Part shown: piece by piece, positions 1 through 7,813 of the stretch | How positions within the stretch are numbered: position 1 is the stretch's first letter | Layout of the letters: every line of letters starts with the position of its first letter | NCBI GenBank assembly: GCA_023664955.1 | Contig: JAMPEV010000001.1 | Location: forward strand, 836,572 to 900,571 | Source of the DNA: Duncaniella sp. | GTDB lineage: Bacteria > Bacteroidota > Bacteroidia > Bacteroidales > Muribaculaceae | DNA: 64,000 nucleotides | Reading direction: 5' to 3' | Program-made: the position numbers and the translations under genes | The notes under the pieces: model-generated | What the model was told of the DNA's origin: nothing | The model's database searches: none | Seen by the model: the letters and a program-made list of their open reading frames with translations, nothing else

Positions 1-2
1 AT

Positions 3-92
3 AATGCGGCTATCTCTCTTCTCGATATTTTCGATACGTTTAAATCTTTTCGCTCTTCTCGCGACAGATTGATTCTTTACACTTTGCGATAA
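3..92 (+). CDS. Possible C-terminal end of an upstream gene (partial)
   Basis: Reading from base 3, an open frame of 29 codons enters from the left edge and stops with TAA at 90-92. The residues (..LLDIFDTFKSF..RDRLILYTLR) look like an ordinary C-terminus, while the other two plus frames are less protein-like and also close early. No family can be named from so little. It may be chance. Confidence 0.3.
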   Translation, partial: NAAISLLDIFDTFKSFRSSRDRLILYTLR

Positions 93-164
93 ATAATAAA
101 ATCCCGACACATGGGTTAACATTTATTCACACTGCTGTGCGGATTTATTACATGTGTAGTATGG

Positions 165-172
165 TAATTTTG
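165..172 (+). promoter_or_regulatory. Bacteroidetes -7 box TAATTTTG
   Basis: TAATTTTG matches the Bacteroidetes -7 consensus TAnnTTTG. It lies 46 nt before the ATG at 219, so it probably drives the small two-gene unit that follows. Confidence 0.5.
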
Positions 173-218
173 CCAATGTAAAATTACCACAACAACACAC
201 TAAATTCCATTTACTATT

Positions 219-620
219 ATGCTATCTCTTATCGAAACTCGTAACCGTCACTTTATGAACGCCTGTTCAGAAATCATTAAAAACACACACAGTCCGCTTA
301 AACTCCGAGAAGTGGCACTACAGGCAGCAATGTCGCCGGCACCACACTATTACTGTACCTTCGAGTATGCCCTGCGCATGCTGCGAGTGCTTCGCCACAA
401 TCGCCTCAAACTCCGGAATGACCGTCGCCTGGCTCTATGGAAAGAGCTTCTCGGCAAAGTTGAAGGACTTATGGAACGTAGAGGCTACAAGTTGACGGAT
501 GCTTTGTCACATGTACTTTGCTCATGCAGTGCATCGCAATTCTTCATCTCTCCATCCACCGCTTATCGTTTGGCTTACGAAGTGGGATGTAGCGAACTCC
601 ACTGCCGCAAGCTCTCATGA
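219..620 (+). CDS. Uncharacterised Bacteroidales protein, 133 aa
   Basis: The family is not recognised. The protein is rich in Arg, Leu and Cys, has no signal peptide or membrane segment, and looks all-helical. A central stretch (YALRMLRVLRHNRLKLR, about residues 51-67) is strongly basic. The last 35 residues (SASQFFISPSTAYRLAYEVG) resemble the recognition helix of a DNA-binding fold, but this is only an impression. The start is supported by a -7 box 46 nt upstream. Its stop overlaps an ATG of the next frame, so the two are probably co-transcribed. Confidence 0.55.
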   Translation: MLSLIETRNRHFMNACSEIIKNTHSPLKLREVALQAAMSPAPHYYCTFEYALRMLRVLRHNRLKLRNDRRLALWKELLGKVEGLMERRGYKLTDALSHVLCSCSASQFFISPSTAYRLAYEVGCSELHCRKLS

Positions 621-670
621 CCTGTAGTTTATCAGTCTGCTCACTTTTAATACCACAACTTCAATTCACC

Positions 671-1135
671 ATGAACTATTCAATCTCCGTTACCTCGATA
701 ATCGAAACTATGCAAGCTGTAGCATCCCTTTACCTGCTTTCAAACGCCGGATGTAACAGCGCAATAGTAGCAAGCCTTTTCCCCGAGCGGCGCGAACTTC
801 TCGAATCACTCGTCAAGGACGCTTTTGCAGAGACACTTATTGAAATGCTCCCCTATGTCGACGATTCTAACATTGACGATGCTGAATCGGATGAAATACT
901 CCGATTTTCAATCGGGGCTTTCGACAAACTCCCACAAGGCGTTCACTCAATAATCCGCCGCAACATCGAGCAGTCGCTCGCCTATCGCATCATACATTTA
1001 TGCCTCCTATCCTCTCAGGAAAAGTCTATCGGTACTATCACCATCGAGGAAATCGCCCGAAAATCCACTTGCTTCCTCGACTCAGCCCTAACTCTCATCC
1101 ACACAGCCCAAACCCCTGCCCCATTCATCCGATAA
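671..1135 (+). CDS. Uncharacterised helical protein, 154 aa
   Basis: The family is not recognised. The frame is open from an ATG at 617 that overlaps the previous stop (ATGA). The first 18 residues from that start look like translated spacer, so the ATG at 671 is preferred; 617 remains possible and would give translational coupling. The protein is predicted soluble and mostly helical, with an acidic middle (DDSNIDDAESDE, about residues 72-83). It sits 51 nt after the preceding small gene and is probably its operon partner. Confidence 0.5.
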   Translation: MNYSISVTSIIETMQAVASLYLLSNAGCNSAIVASLFPERRELLESLVKDAFAETLIEMLPYVDDSNIDDAESDEILRFSIGAFDKLPQGVHSIIRRNIEQSLAYRIIHLCLLSSQEKSIGTITIEEIARKSTCFLDSALTLIHTAQTPAPFIR

Positions 1136-1241
1136 CACGATACCCCCCACTATTCTCTCATCTTTTTTCCGATTCTTCTCACTTTTCTTATGACTTTGAA
1201 ATAATTTTGGCGATGATAATTGGCTATCCGTTGATTTTTTA

Positions 1242-1249
1242 TACTTTTG
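1242..1249 (+). promoter_or_regulatory. -7 box TACTTTTG
   Basis: TACTTTTG fits TAnnTTTG, with a TTG at 1220-1222 (19-nt spacer) as a possible -33 element. Transcription would begin near 1256, which makes the ATG at 1259 too early and favours the ATG at 1280 for the next gene. Confidence 0.55.
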
Positions 1250-1279
1250 TAAGTTCTTTTGAAAACTAACAACAAGATA

Positions 1280-3385
1280 ATGGCTGATTTCCAATATATC
1301 CGCATAGCTTTCCGTGGAGAGGTCCAGGATGCCACCTGCACAATCTACTCTTACCCTAATCCCGCCCAACCCACAACACACGTTCCCTCTACCGACACGG
1401 AGGAAACACCCTCAGCACCCAATGTGAACAGTCAGCACACTCTCCCACGGGAGGAGACTGACTCCACGACCAGTGCTGATGTTCAACAGGCACCCAGATG
1501 GGAGGAGATTTTAGTTGAGCCGGTAGCGGCTATAAAAAGGTTTCTCAACGCCACTGACTGCTATATCATGCAGTCGCACCCCTCAGGTCACTATTTTTCG
1601 CTCATCACGCGCGACACCATGGACACTTCCCATGGATATGTGATGATTACAATGCAGCTCGACAATGGATGTTCCCTCACAGGCCGTCAGATTTTGAGCG
1701 TGTTCAATTCCCTCAAACGGTCATTTATCGAAGAGAATGCTCTATCGGACCAGGCTGTGGATACTGCCCTCCACCAAGCTTCCGTGCCAGTTAAGCCCGT
1801 GCGGCTTGAGTCGTGGACCTACCACGCTCCCCAGGAGGGTACTGAGTTAGCTGAGGCGGCCTACCGAACTTATATTTCCGTCCAGGAGCTTGAGACAATC
1901 TTCTCATTTCCATCACAGCCAGAGTATGCCCCTTACCGATGCGTCATCATCGTTTCGGCTGCAAGCACCTTGCGTCCGGGCGTGAAAATGCCACGAATCA
2001 CATCCCGGGTGCGCAAACTTTACACTGTGGTGTGCCCTGAGGGGGTGGTAGCGTCTTCAACACAAGTGTTTGACGGCGACCGTCTTACCCTGACTTATTC
2101 CAAGACCGGGTTCAATAGCCACACAGAGACTGTTACCGCCGGCTCACCTTCGGCCTATATCAAAAATGACGGCTCTACCATTCAGGTCCGCACATCATCG
2201 CAGACCGGAATCAGGTTTATCCGCCGGGTGAAAATCAGAATACTCTCCACCAAGGGCAACGATGTCAATGGTTACACAATCTCAGTGAATGGGAATCCCA
2301 TCAACACGATGGAGCCGTTCATCGAATTTACGGAGCGTGATCTGACACCCGGCGAAGAGGTGGAAATTCAAGTGGCTTCCAATAATTACCAGCCATTGAA
2401 ACTCAAAAAACCGTCGGAGGAGATTTTGAGCACCGAAAGTCTCGACCTTATCCTCCGCCCAATAGAACAAGAGGTGACATTGCGCCTCAACTTTGGCGAT
2501 GACCGAGTGTTTGAGGAGCAAATCTCTATCGAAAAGAACACGCCTGAATATAATCGTCTCCATTCCGGCAATTTCCACGGCTTCCGCGCCCACCGACAAG
2601 TCACTCAGGACGATAGTGAGGTGTACAATGTAGATGTCCGTATAACATCACGCCCGGTGGCGCCCAATTTTGAGTGCTGCGCGACCGGTGAAGAATCACC
2701 CGCAAGTCATGCGCCTGTTTTTGAGAAGGTGGACAATGTCAGCGAGGATGATTTGCCACGTGAACGCAAGGCTTCGTTGCGCAACGTCCCCCCCACCGTG
2801 TTTGAGAATGCCAGCGATGATGACGATAACAGCGGCATGGATGAGGGAATGTTCCCAAGCCCATGGTACCGCAAGTCATGGCTTTGGGTAATCATAGCGA
2901 TAATACTGGTGGGCATAGTTACCTCCGTATACTATATGGATTTCGGAAACCCAGCTAAGCCCGCACCTGAGGCGCCCAACGCACTTAGCACCGACACTGT
3001 GACATCACAACCCCTGCCCGTTGTGACTGGAGAAGAACAGATTGATATCGACTATCTCAATTCTTATCCGGTGTGGGAGGTGGAGAAACTCCGCTCCTCC
3101 ATGGCCAAAGAGCTTATTGCGGCCATCAATGCCGGCGACATAGATGCCGTGGTAAACAATCCCTATTTCAAGGTCAAAGGACGGTGTACTAACCGTGATG
3201 CTAACATGATTGCCGATATGATATGGCGAGCAAAAAATTCCCACAGCGAGAGTTCCAATAAGCGTCTTTTACGTTCGGCAGTGAAGAATGGCACAATTTC
3301 GGTTCATGAACTTGCCGATGATCTCGCCAAGCGACGTCCCGCAGAGAAAGAGAACACCGCACCTCGTCCATCATCAGCAAATTAG
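1280..3385 (+). CDS. Large single-pass membrane protein of unknown function, 701 aa
   Basis: No function is recognised. From the ATG at 1280 the protein has a cytoplasmic-looking N-terminal part with no signal peptide. A middle of beta-rich repeats follows, reminiscent of PEGA-type or carboxypeptidase-regulatory-like domains (about residues 240-450). There is one clear transmembrane segment (WLWVIIAIILVGIVTSVYY, about residues 534-552) and a C-terminal part of about 150 residues with a conserved-looking helical region. The layout suggests a tail-anchored or type II protein with a large N-terminal domain inside the cell. A start at 1259 is possible, but the promoter at 1242-1249 argues against it. 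A good terminator follows at 3456-3493. Confidence 0.65.
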   Translation: MADFQYIRIAFRGEVQDATCTIYSYPNPAQPTTHVPSTDTEETPSAPNVNSQHTLPREETDSTTSADVQQAPRWEEILVEPVAAIKRFLNATDCYIMQSHPSGHYFSLITRDTMDTSHGYVMITMQLDNGCSLTGRQILSVFNSLKRSFIEENALSDQAVDTALHQASVPVKPVRLESWTYHAPQEGTELAEAAYRTYISVQELETIFSFPSQPEYAPYRCVIIVSAASTLRPGVKMPRITSRVRKLYTVVCPEGVVASSTQVFDGDRLTLTYSKTGFNSHTETVTAGSPSAYIKNDGSTIQVRTSSQTGIRFIRRVKIRILSTKGNDVNGYTISVNGNPINTMEPFIEFTERDLTPGEEVEIQVASNNYQPLKLKKPSEEILSTESLDLILRPIEQEVTLRLNFGDDRVFEEQISIEKNTPEYNRLHSGNFHGFRAHRQVTQDDSEVYNVDVRITSRPVAPNFECCATGEESPASHAPVFEKVDNVSEDDLPRERKASLRNVPPTVFENASDDDDNSGMDEGMFPSPWYRKSWLWVIIAIILVGIVTSVYYMDFGNPAKPAPEAPNALSTDTVTSQPLPVVTGEEQIDIDYLNSYPVWEVEKLRSSMAKELIAAINAGDIDAVVNNPYFKVKGRCTNRDANMIADMIWRAKNSHSESSNKRLLRSAVKNGTISVHELADDLAKRRPAEKENTAPRPSSAN

Positions 3386-3455
3386 CATAACTTAGCCACT
3401 CATCGGGGAAACCTCAGTAGTTACCCAATTCATCCTTAAAATATTAAAAAAGATT

Positions 3456-3493
3456 AAAAAGAGCGATAACCTGCAGGTAATCGCTCTTTTTAT
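3456..3493 (+). terminator. Intrinsic terminator after the 701-aa membrane protein
   Basis: Bases 3456-3467 pair perfectly with 3480-3491 (12 bp). The loop carries a CCTGCAGG palindrome, and the 3' arm ends in a T run. The arms are A5...T5, so it can work in both directions. Confidence 0.85.
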
Positions 3494-3507
3494 TATGGAC
3501 AGTTCAC

Positions 3508-3515
3508 TATATTTG
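3508..3515 (+). promoter_or_regulatory. -7 box TATATTTG directly before dnaX
   Basis: TATATTTG fits TAnnTTTG but lies only 4 nt before the dnaX ATG (3520), right after the upstream terminator. A start point 5-7 nt downstream would give a leaderless or nearly leaderless mRNA. The -33 region is weak (T-rich end of the terminator). Confidence 0.5.
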
Positions 3516-3519
3516 TAGT

Positions 3520-5334
3520 ATGGAAAATTATATTGTCTCGGCTCGAAAGTACCGACCTTCCACCTTTGACAGCGTGGTGGGACAGAAGGCACTTACGGCT
3601 ACCTTGAAAAACGCTATCGCCACCCAAAGGCTCGCCCACAGTTACCTGTTTTGCGGCTCCAGAGGTGTGGGAAAAACTTCATGCGCACGTATTTTTGCAA
3701 AGACTATTAACTGCGAGCATCCCACAGCCCAAGGGGAGGCTTGCAACGAATGTGACAGCTGCCGTGCTTTCAACGAGGGTAATTCTCTGAATATCATAGA
3801 ACTCGATGCCGCATCCAACAACGGTGTCGATGACATCCGCCAACTCGTAGAGCAGGTACAGATTCCTCCGTCGCAAGGCCGATACAGAGTATTCATAGTG
3901 GATGAGGTCCACATGCTTTCGGCAGCCGCTTTCAATGCGTTCCTTAAGACGCTTGAGGAGCCACCGAGCTACGTGATATTCATTCTTGCCACCACTGAGA
4001 AACATAAAATTATCCCTACCATCCTGTCAAGGTGCCAGATATACGATTTCAACCGCATATCAATCCGCGACATGATTGAGCATCTCGCATACGTGGCGAA
4101 GCAGGAGGGAATAACAGCCGAAACCCCGGCCCTCAATATCATAGCACGTAAGGCTGACGGCGCAATGCGCGACGCACTTTCGATTTTCGACCAAGTTGCC
4201 GCTTCGTCGAGAGGTAACATAACATACAAAAGCGCAATTGAAAACCTCAACGTGCTCGATTATAACTACTATAATCGTCTTCTCGATTGCTTTCTCGAAG
4301 GCAAAGTGCTTGAAACGTGGATGATATACAAAGAGGTTCGCGACCGCGGTTTCGATTCCCATTTCTTCATCAACGGGCTTGCGGATTATATGCGCGACCT
4401 GATGGTGGCACGCGACCCTTCGACCATCGTGCTCCTCGAGGCCGACGATGAGGCCAGAGCCGCAATGGCTCAGACTGCGGTGAAATGTTCGCCCGACTTC
4501 ATTTACAGGGCGATGAACCTGTGTAATGAGGCCGATTTGAACTACCGCACGGCATCCAACAAGCAATTCCTTATAGAGCTGACGCTCGCTAAAATATGCC
4601 AATCGCTAAGCCCCTCCCCCGACAATAGCGGCGAAGGAGAGGGGCGATTACAAAAAATTCAAGCCGCGCCCTCTACGATAACCTCCGGCATCGCAAGTGC
4701 CACCGGTGCTTCAGCTGCGCCACAATCGGCAAAACCGAGCGGTCCAACAGCCAATCCGGCACCCCATTCTGCGACACCTGTCACCTCTACTACGCACCAT
4801 GTGTCATCCGGTCCGGCTCCCGTAGCTAAGCCGGCTCCTGCAGTACGGCCGTTGAGCAGCAGTAGACCATTGAAAAAGGTGTCGGCTTCAACGTTCTCAA
4901 TCAATCAATCCACCGCGACCGAAGCAGCTGAGACACAAAGTAATTATGGTTCTCAGACAGCCGTGAAGCGATTGAATGCATACACGCAGGAGCAATTAAA
5001 TGCCGCATGGCAACAGTATATCAACACGCATCCCACAGAGCATATCCTCATCAATACCATGCGTGCTTCATTCCCGGCAAAAGTTACCGGCCACGCCTAC
5101 AAAGTGATGGTGGAAAATGAGATGCAGCTCAACACCATGACGCAGTCCACCCAATCAATCCTGAAGTATCTCCATGACACATTGGGGAATGACCTTATAG
5201 AAATAACTTACGAGGTTAACAAAGGTGAGGCATCACCCCACACATGGAACGAGCGGCAAGTACTTCACCACATGCTTGAAAATAACCCCGCACTCCGTGC
5301 ATTTGTCGATGACCTCAAACTCACAATCAGTTGA
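3520..5334 (+). CDS. dnaX: DNA polymerase III subunit gamma/tau
   Basis: This is the clamp-loader ATPase of the replicative polymerase. The N-terminus (NYIVSARKYRPSTF) is the family start. A Walker A GSRGVGKTS lies near residue 45, followed by the four-Cys zinc module (C..C..C..C, about 64-80), the DEVHMLS Walker B and the SRC sensor motif of the AAA+ fold. Residues about 360-460 are a Pro/Ala/Ser-rich linker and the last 120 form the tau-like C-terminal domain. The 604-aa length suits a tau-size product. No obvious slippery A-run for frameshifting to gamma was noticed. The gene stands alone between a terminator and a convergent minus-strand group. Confidence 0.95.
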   Translation: MENYIVSARKYRPSTFDSVVGQKALTATLKNAIATQRLAHSYLFCGSRGVGKTSCARIFAKTINCEHPTAQGEACNECDSCRAFNEGNSLNIIELDAASNNGVDDIRQLVEQVQIPPSQGRYRVFIVDEVHMLSAAAFNAFLKTLEEPPSYVIFILATTEKHKIIPTILSRCQIYDFNRISIRDMIEHLAYVAKQEGITAETPALNIIARKADGAMRDALSIFDQVAASSRGNITYKSAIENLNVLDYNYYNRLLDCFLEGKVLETWMIYKEVRDRGFDSHFFINGLADYMRDLMVARDPSTIVLLEADDEARAAMAQTAVKCSPDFIYRAMNLCNEADLNYRTASNKQFLIELTLAKICQSLSPSPDNSGEGEGRLQKIQAAPSTITSGIASATGASAAPQSAKPSGPTANPAPHSATPVTSTTHHVSSGPAPVAKPAPAVRPLSSSRPLKKVSASTFSINQSTATEAAETQSNYGSQTAVKRLNAYTQEQLNAAWQQYINTHPTEHILINTMRASFPAKVTGHAYKVMVENEMQLNTMTQSTQSILKYLHDTLGNDLIEITYEVNKGEASPHTWNERQVLHHMLENNPALRAFVDDLKLTIS

Positions 5335-5525
5335 AATAAACAGGCCTTAACATCGCTTATACATACCTTTGATAGGGTATTCTTTTATTATCCTCATCTC
5401 AAATGTAAGGACGTGGTACCGGTCCATACATCAGAATCGCTTCGACGGATCCCGATTGGGGAGGACGCTCCATGGAGTGACACTCTTCAGGGATCGTGAT
5501 TTCGATGATGATTGGTGGAGCTTCA
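5335..5525. repeat. Intergenic spacer with two degenerate palindromic repeat units
   Basis: The convergent gap between dnaX and the TatD-like gene holds two sequences related to the GTAGGGACxCACCATGGTGCGTCC family seen elsewhere in this window: around 5404-5425 (GTAAGGACGTGGTACCGGTCC) and around 5460-5485 (GAGGACGCTCCATGGAGTG). Both carry a central palindrome (GGTACC, CTCCATGGAG). The second lies about 40 nt beyond the early stop of the TatD-like gene. Confidence 0.4.
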
Positions 5526-6074
5526 CTACAGTTGGTCGGTTTCGTGGAGGCGGCGTGATGGGGGTGTGAGGGCGTATGATTCGGGGTTGTATTTTTTTCC
5601 GTAAGATAGGTAGAAGCCTTGGCGGAGAAGCTGGAGGGCGAGTTGAGGCTTGCCGCGGAAACCGTGTATTATCCATGGTTGGGTGGGTCGTAACTCCTTT
5701 TTCAGTTGTATTATTTCCTGAAATCTACGTACAATATGAAGTATCAGCGGTTTTGCAGTTTCCTCGCTTAATTCAATATGATATTTCAGCAGGTCAAGTT
5801 GCTTGCGAAGCGTAATTTCGACATCATCAGAGTGGCGCATAGTGTCAAGACCCGCCTCACCAATCGCTACTACATCAGGACGAGATGCGAGGGCACGAAG
5901 CATCAGAAGGTCGCGGAGAGTAAAGCGATTAACGTTCCATGGATGGACACCCACAGAATACCGATATCCTTTCCCCCAGGGCATCATTTTGCGTAGTCGG
6001 TTGTTGAATAAACCTGTGGGGTCAATATCCACGATGGCATTATGGCGCAGCCTGTGGGTATGCCAGTCAAACAT
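5526..6074 (-). CDS. TatD-family metal-dependent hydrolase, shortened C-terminus
   Basis: The protein belongs to the short Bacteroidetes branch of TatD-like hydrolases (TIM-barrel amidohydrolase fold, putative DNase or phosphoesterase). Visible motifs are the N-terminal HTH metal site (FDWHTHR), GVHPW, AIGEAGLD (metal Glu), LILHIVR and WIIHGFRG. The stop comes at ETDQL, just after the conserved ETD motif, about 15-20 residues before the usual end. The frame offset by one base stays open for about 47 more codons beyond the stop, so a frameshift is possible. It lies 24 nt after the carbonic anhydrase gene, in the same probable operon. Confidence 0.7.
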   Translation of the reverse strand: MFDWHTHRLRHNAIVDIDPTGLFNNRLRKMMPWGKGYRYSVGVHPWNVNRFTLRDLLMLRALASRPDVVAIGEAGLDTMRHSDDVEITLRKQLDLLKYHIELSEETAKPLILHIVRRFQEIIQLKKELRPTQPWIIHGFRGKPQLALQLLRQGFYLSYGKKYNPESYALTPPSRRLHETDQL

Positions 6075-6098
6075 GATGAAACCGATTAAGATTGTCCA

Positions 6099-6641
6099 TC
6101 AGTCAAGAGGTGTTAGCAGTCCTGTTACGGAATCGATTATGAAACCTCTCACGGAGATGTCATGAGGAATGAGGGGGTGGTTCTTCACAAGGTCGACCGT
6201 CTCACGCACAGCAGCTTCTGTATCGTCAAACCCATGCAGCCAACTGTCAAGGTCGATACCACAGTGGCGCATCAGAGAGATGTGTTCCTCATCTATGCCA
6301 CGATGTCGCATAAGTTCCAACATTTCAGCAGCATCCATTCCTTGCACACCACAACCGGTATGCCCTATAATCATCACCTCGTTGACCCCTAACTCGTAAA
6401 TTGCCACAAGAAGCGACCTCACGGTTGAGTCAAAAGGGTTGGTAATAGTGCCACCGGCATTCTTAATCATCTTAACATCACCGTTTTTAATACCCAAAGC
6501 AGCGGGTAGAAGATGGGTGAGGCGCGTGTCCATGCAAGTGACAATGGCAATGCGCTTGTCGGGGTATTTGGATGTCTCGTATTGCTTATAAGCACCGCTT
6601 TCGACGAATTGGCGGTTGTGCTTTAGGATTTCATCTATCAT
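6099..6641 (-). CDS. Beta-class carbonic anhydrase
   Basis: The enzyme interconverts CO2 and bicarbonate in the cytoplasm and supplies bicarbonate for carboxylations. It is a beta-class carbonic anhydrase of 180 aa with zinc ligands Cys in CMDTR (about residue 36) and His-x2-Cys in HTGC (about 94-97), plus the Asp-Arg pair after the first Cys. Length and motif order suit the small single-domain bacterial type. The start MIDEILKHNR is natural for the family. It is 48 nt downstream of the polyprenyl synthase gene and 24 nt upstream of the TatD-like gene, which suggests an operon of convenience rather than one pathway. Confidence 0.9.
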   Translation of the reverse strand: MIDEILKHNRQFVESGAYKQYETSKYPDKRIAIVTCMDTRLTHLLPAALGIKNGDVKMIKNAGGTITNPFDSTVRSLLVAIYELGVNEVMIIGHTGCGVQGMDAAEMLELMRHRGIDEEHISLMRHCGIDLDSWLHGFDDTEAAVRETVDLVKNHPLIPHDISVRGFIIDSVTGLLTPLD

Positions 6642-6689
6642 AGCTTGAAAAATTTATGATATGAGTCCAGTGCGGCTCAGAAGAGTGTC

Positions 6690-7667
6690 TTAGTTATCGC
6701 GTCGGATAATGAAATCAAGAAGAGCAAGAAGTGCCTCGGTGGCCTCGGTAGCCGGGAAAGAGCTTAAAATTTCTGCTGCTTCATCACGGAGACGTAGCAT
6801 CGTGTCGTCGGCATATTCAATGCCGCCGTTATCCTTGGCATATTCAATAAGCGAGCCAATTTCCGCCTCAGTAAGGAACTCCTTGTGTGACAGTTCGACC
6901 ATCTCTTTCCTGATTTTTTTATCCTTCCCCTTTGTGAGGGCGTATAGAAGCGGGAGGGTGATTTTCCCCTCTCGGAGGTCGTTGCCGGTCGGTTTTCCGA
7001 TTTTTTCATCGCTGAAATAGTCGAAAATGTCATCTCGGATCTGGAAACAAAGCCCGAACAGCTCGGCAAACCGTCTCATCTTTGTAAGCCGTTCGTCATC
7101 CACCCCCACGCAGTAGGCTCCTACCGACACGCATGACACGAACAGAGAAGCCGTCTTGTGAGAAATAATCTTGAAATAAGCCTCCTCGTCAAGCTTGTGG
7201 AAACGGGCGTTGTAAATCTGATCCATTTCGCCAAGAGAAAGGAGCTTACCAAGCGAAGCGATAGTGCCTATGACACGCAGATCGTCAGTGCTGATGGCAA
7301 GTTGCAGGGCGTTAGAGACGAAGAAATCCCCCACAAGTACTGCAATATGGTTGTCCCACACTGCATTTATGGTATCGTGGCCATGTCGAGTCTTCGACTC
7401 ATCCACCACATCATCGTGAATCAGCGACGCATTGTGGAGCATCTCCACCGAAGCGGCAGCTTTAATGACAGAGTCGTTAATGTCGCCAAATAACTTTGCG
7501 GTAAGCATCACTAACATTGGTCGGAGCTGCTTCCCCTTGTGTTCGAGATACGACGATATAACACGGTTCATCAAATCGTTTGAAGAATCGAGGGAATCCT
7601 TGATGAGAGAGTTGAGCTTTTCAATCTCCGGCTGGATGGAGCGTCGTATATCAGAAATGGATGTCAT
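6690..7667 (-). CDS. Trans-polyprenyl diphosphate synthase (quinone side chain)
   Basis: This prenyltransferase chain-elongates isopentenyl diphosphate to make the polyprenyl tail of menaquinone. Both aspartate-rich motifs are present: DDVVDE near residue 86 and DDIFD near residue 208. GKQLRPML (substrate-binding Arg), LVGDFF and the helical all-alpha pattern also fit; 325 aa is normal. The ATG at 7667 (MTSISDIRRS) is preferred over 7679, because a TAATTTTG-like box on the minus strand at 7684-7677 would start transcription close to it. Chain length (hepta- or octaprenyl) cannot be read from sequence. ubiE, which uses the product, is encoded at 18.2 kb. Confidence 0.9.
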   Translation of the reverse strand: MTSISDIRRSIQPEIEKLNSLIKDSLDSSNDLMNRVISSYLEHKGKQLRPMLVMLTAKLFGDINDSVIKAAASVEMLHNASLIHDDVVDESKTRHGHDTINAVWDNHIAVLVGDFFVSNALQLAISTDDLRVIGTIASLGKLLSLGEMDQIYNARFHKLDEEAYFKIISHKTASLFVSCVSVGAYCVGVDDERLTKMRRFAELFGLCFQIRDDIFDYFSDEKIGKPTGNDLREGKITLPLLYALTKGKDKKIRKEMVELSHKEFLTEAEIGSLIEYAKDNGGIEYADDTMLRLRDEAAEILSSFPATEATEALLALLDFIIRRDN

Positions 7668-7813
7668 AACAAAATGCAAAATTATAAAAATTCTTTGTAA
7701 TATAACTGTTATCTATGTCCCATAATCGTCATAAAATTAAAAAATCCTAATAAAGTGACAGTTTTTTCGGCATTAATCCTTAACTTTATCGCCAATTTAC
7801 AAAGAATTGACTT

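Noticed and set aside
4060-4602. 180-aa minus-strand open frame inside dnaX
   Set aside because: Antisense shadow of a clearly coding, conserved gene.
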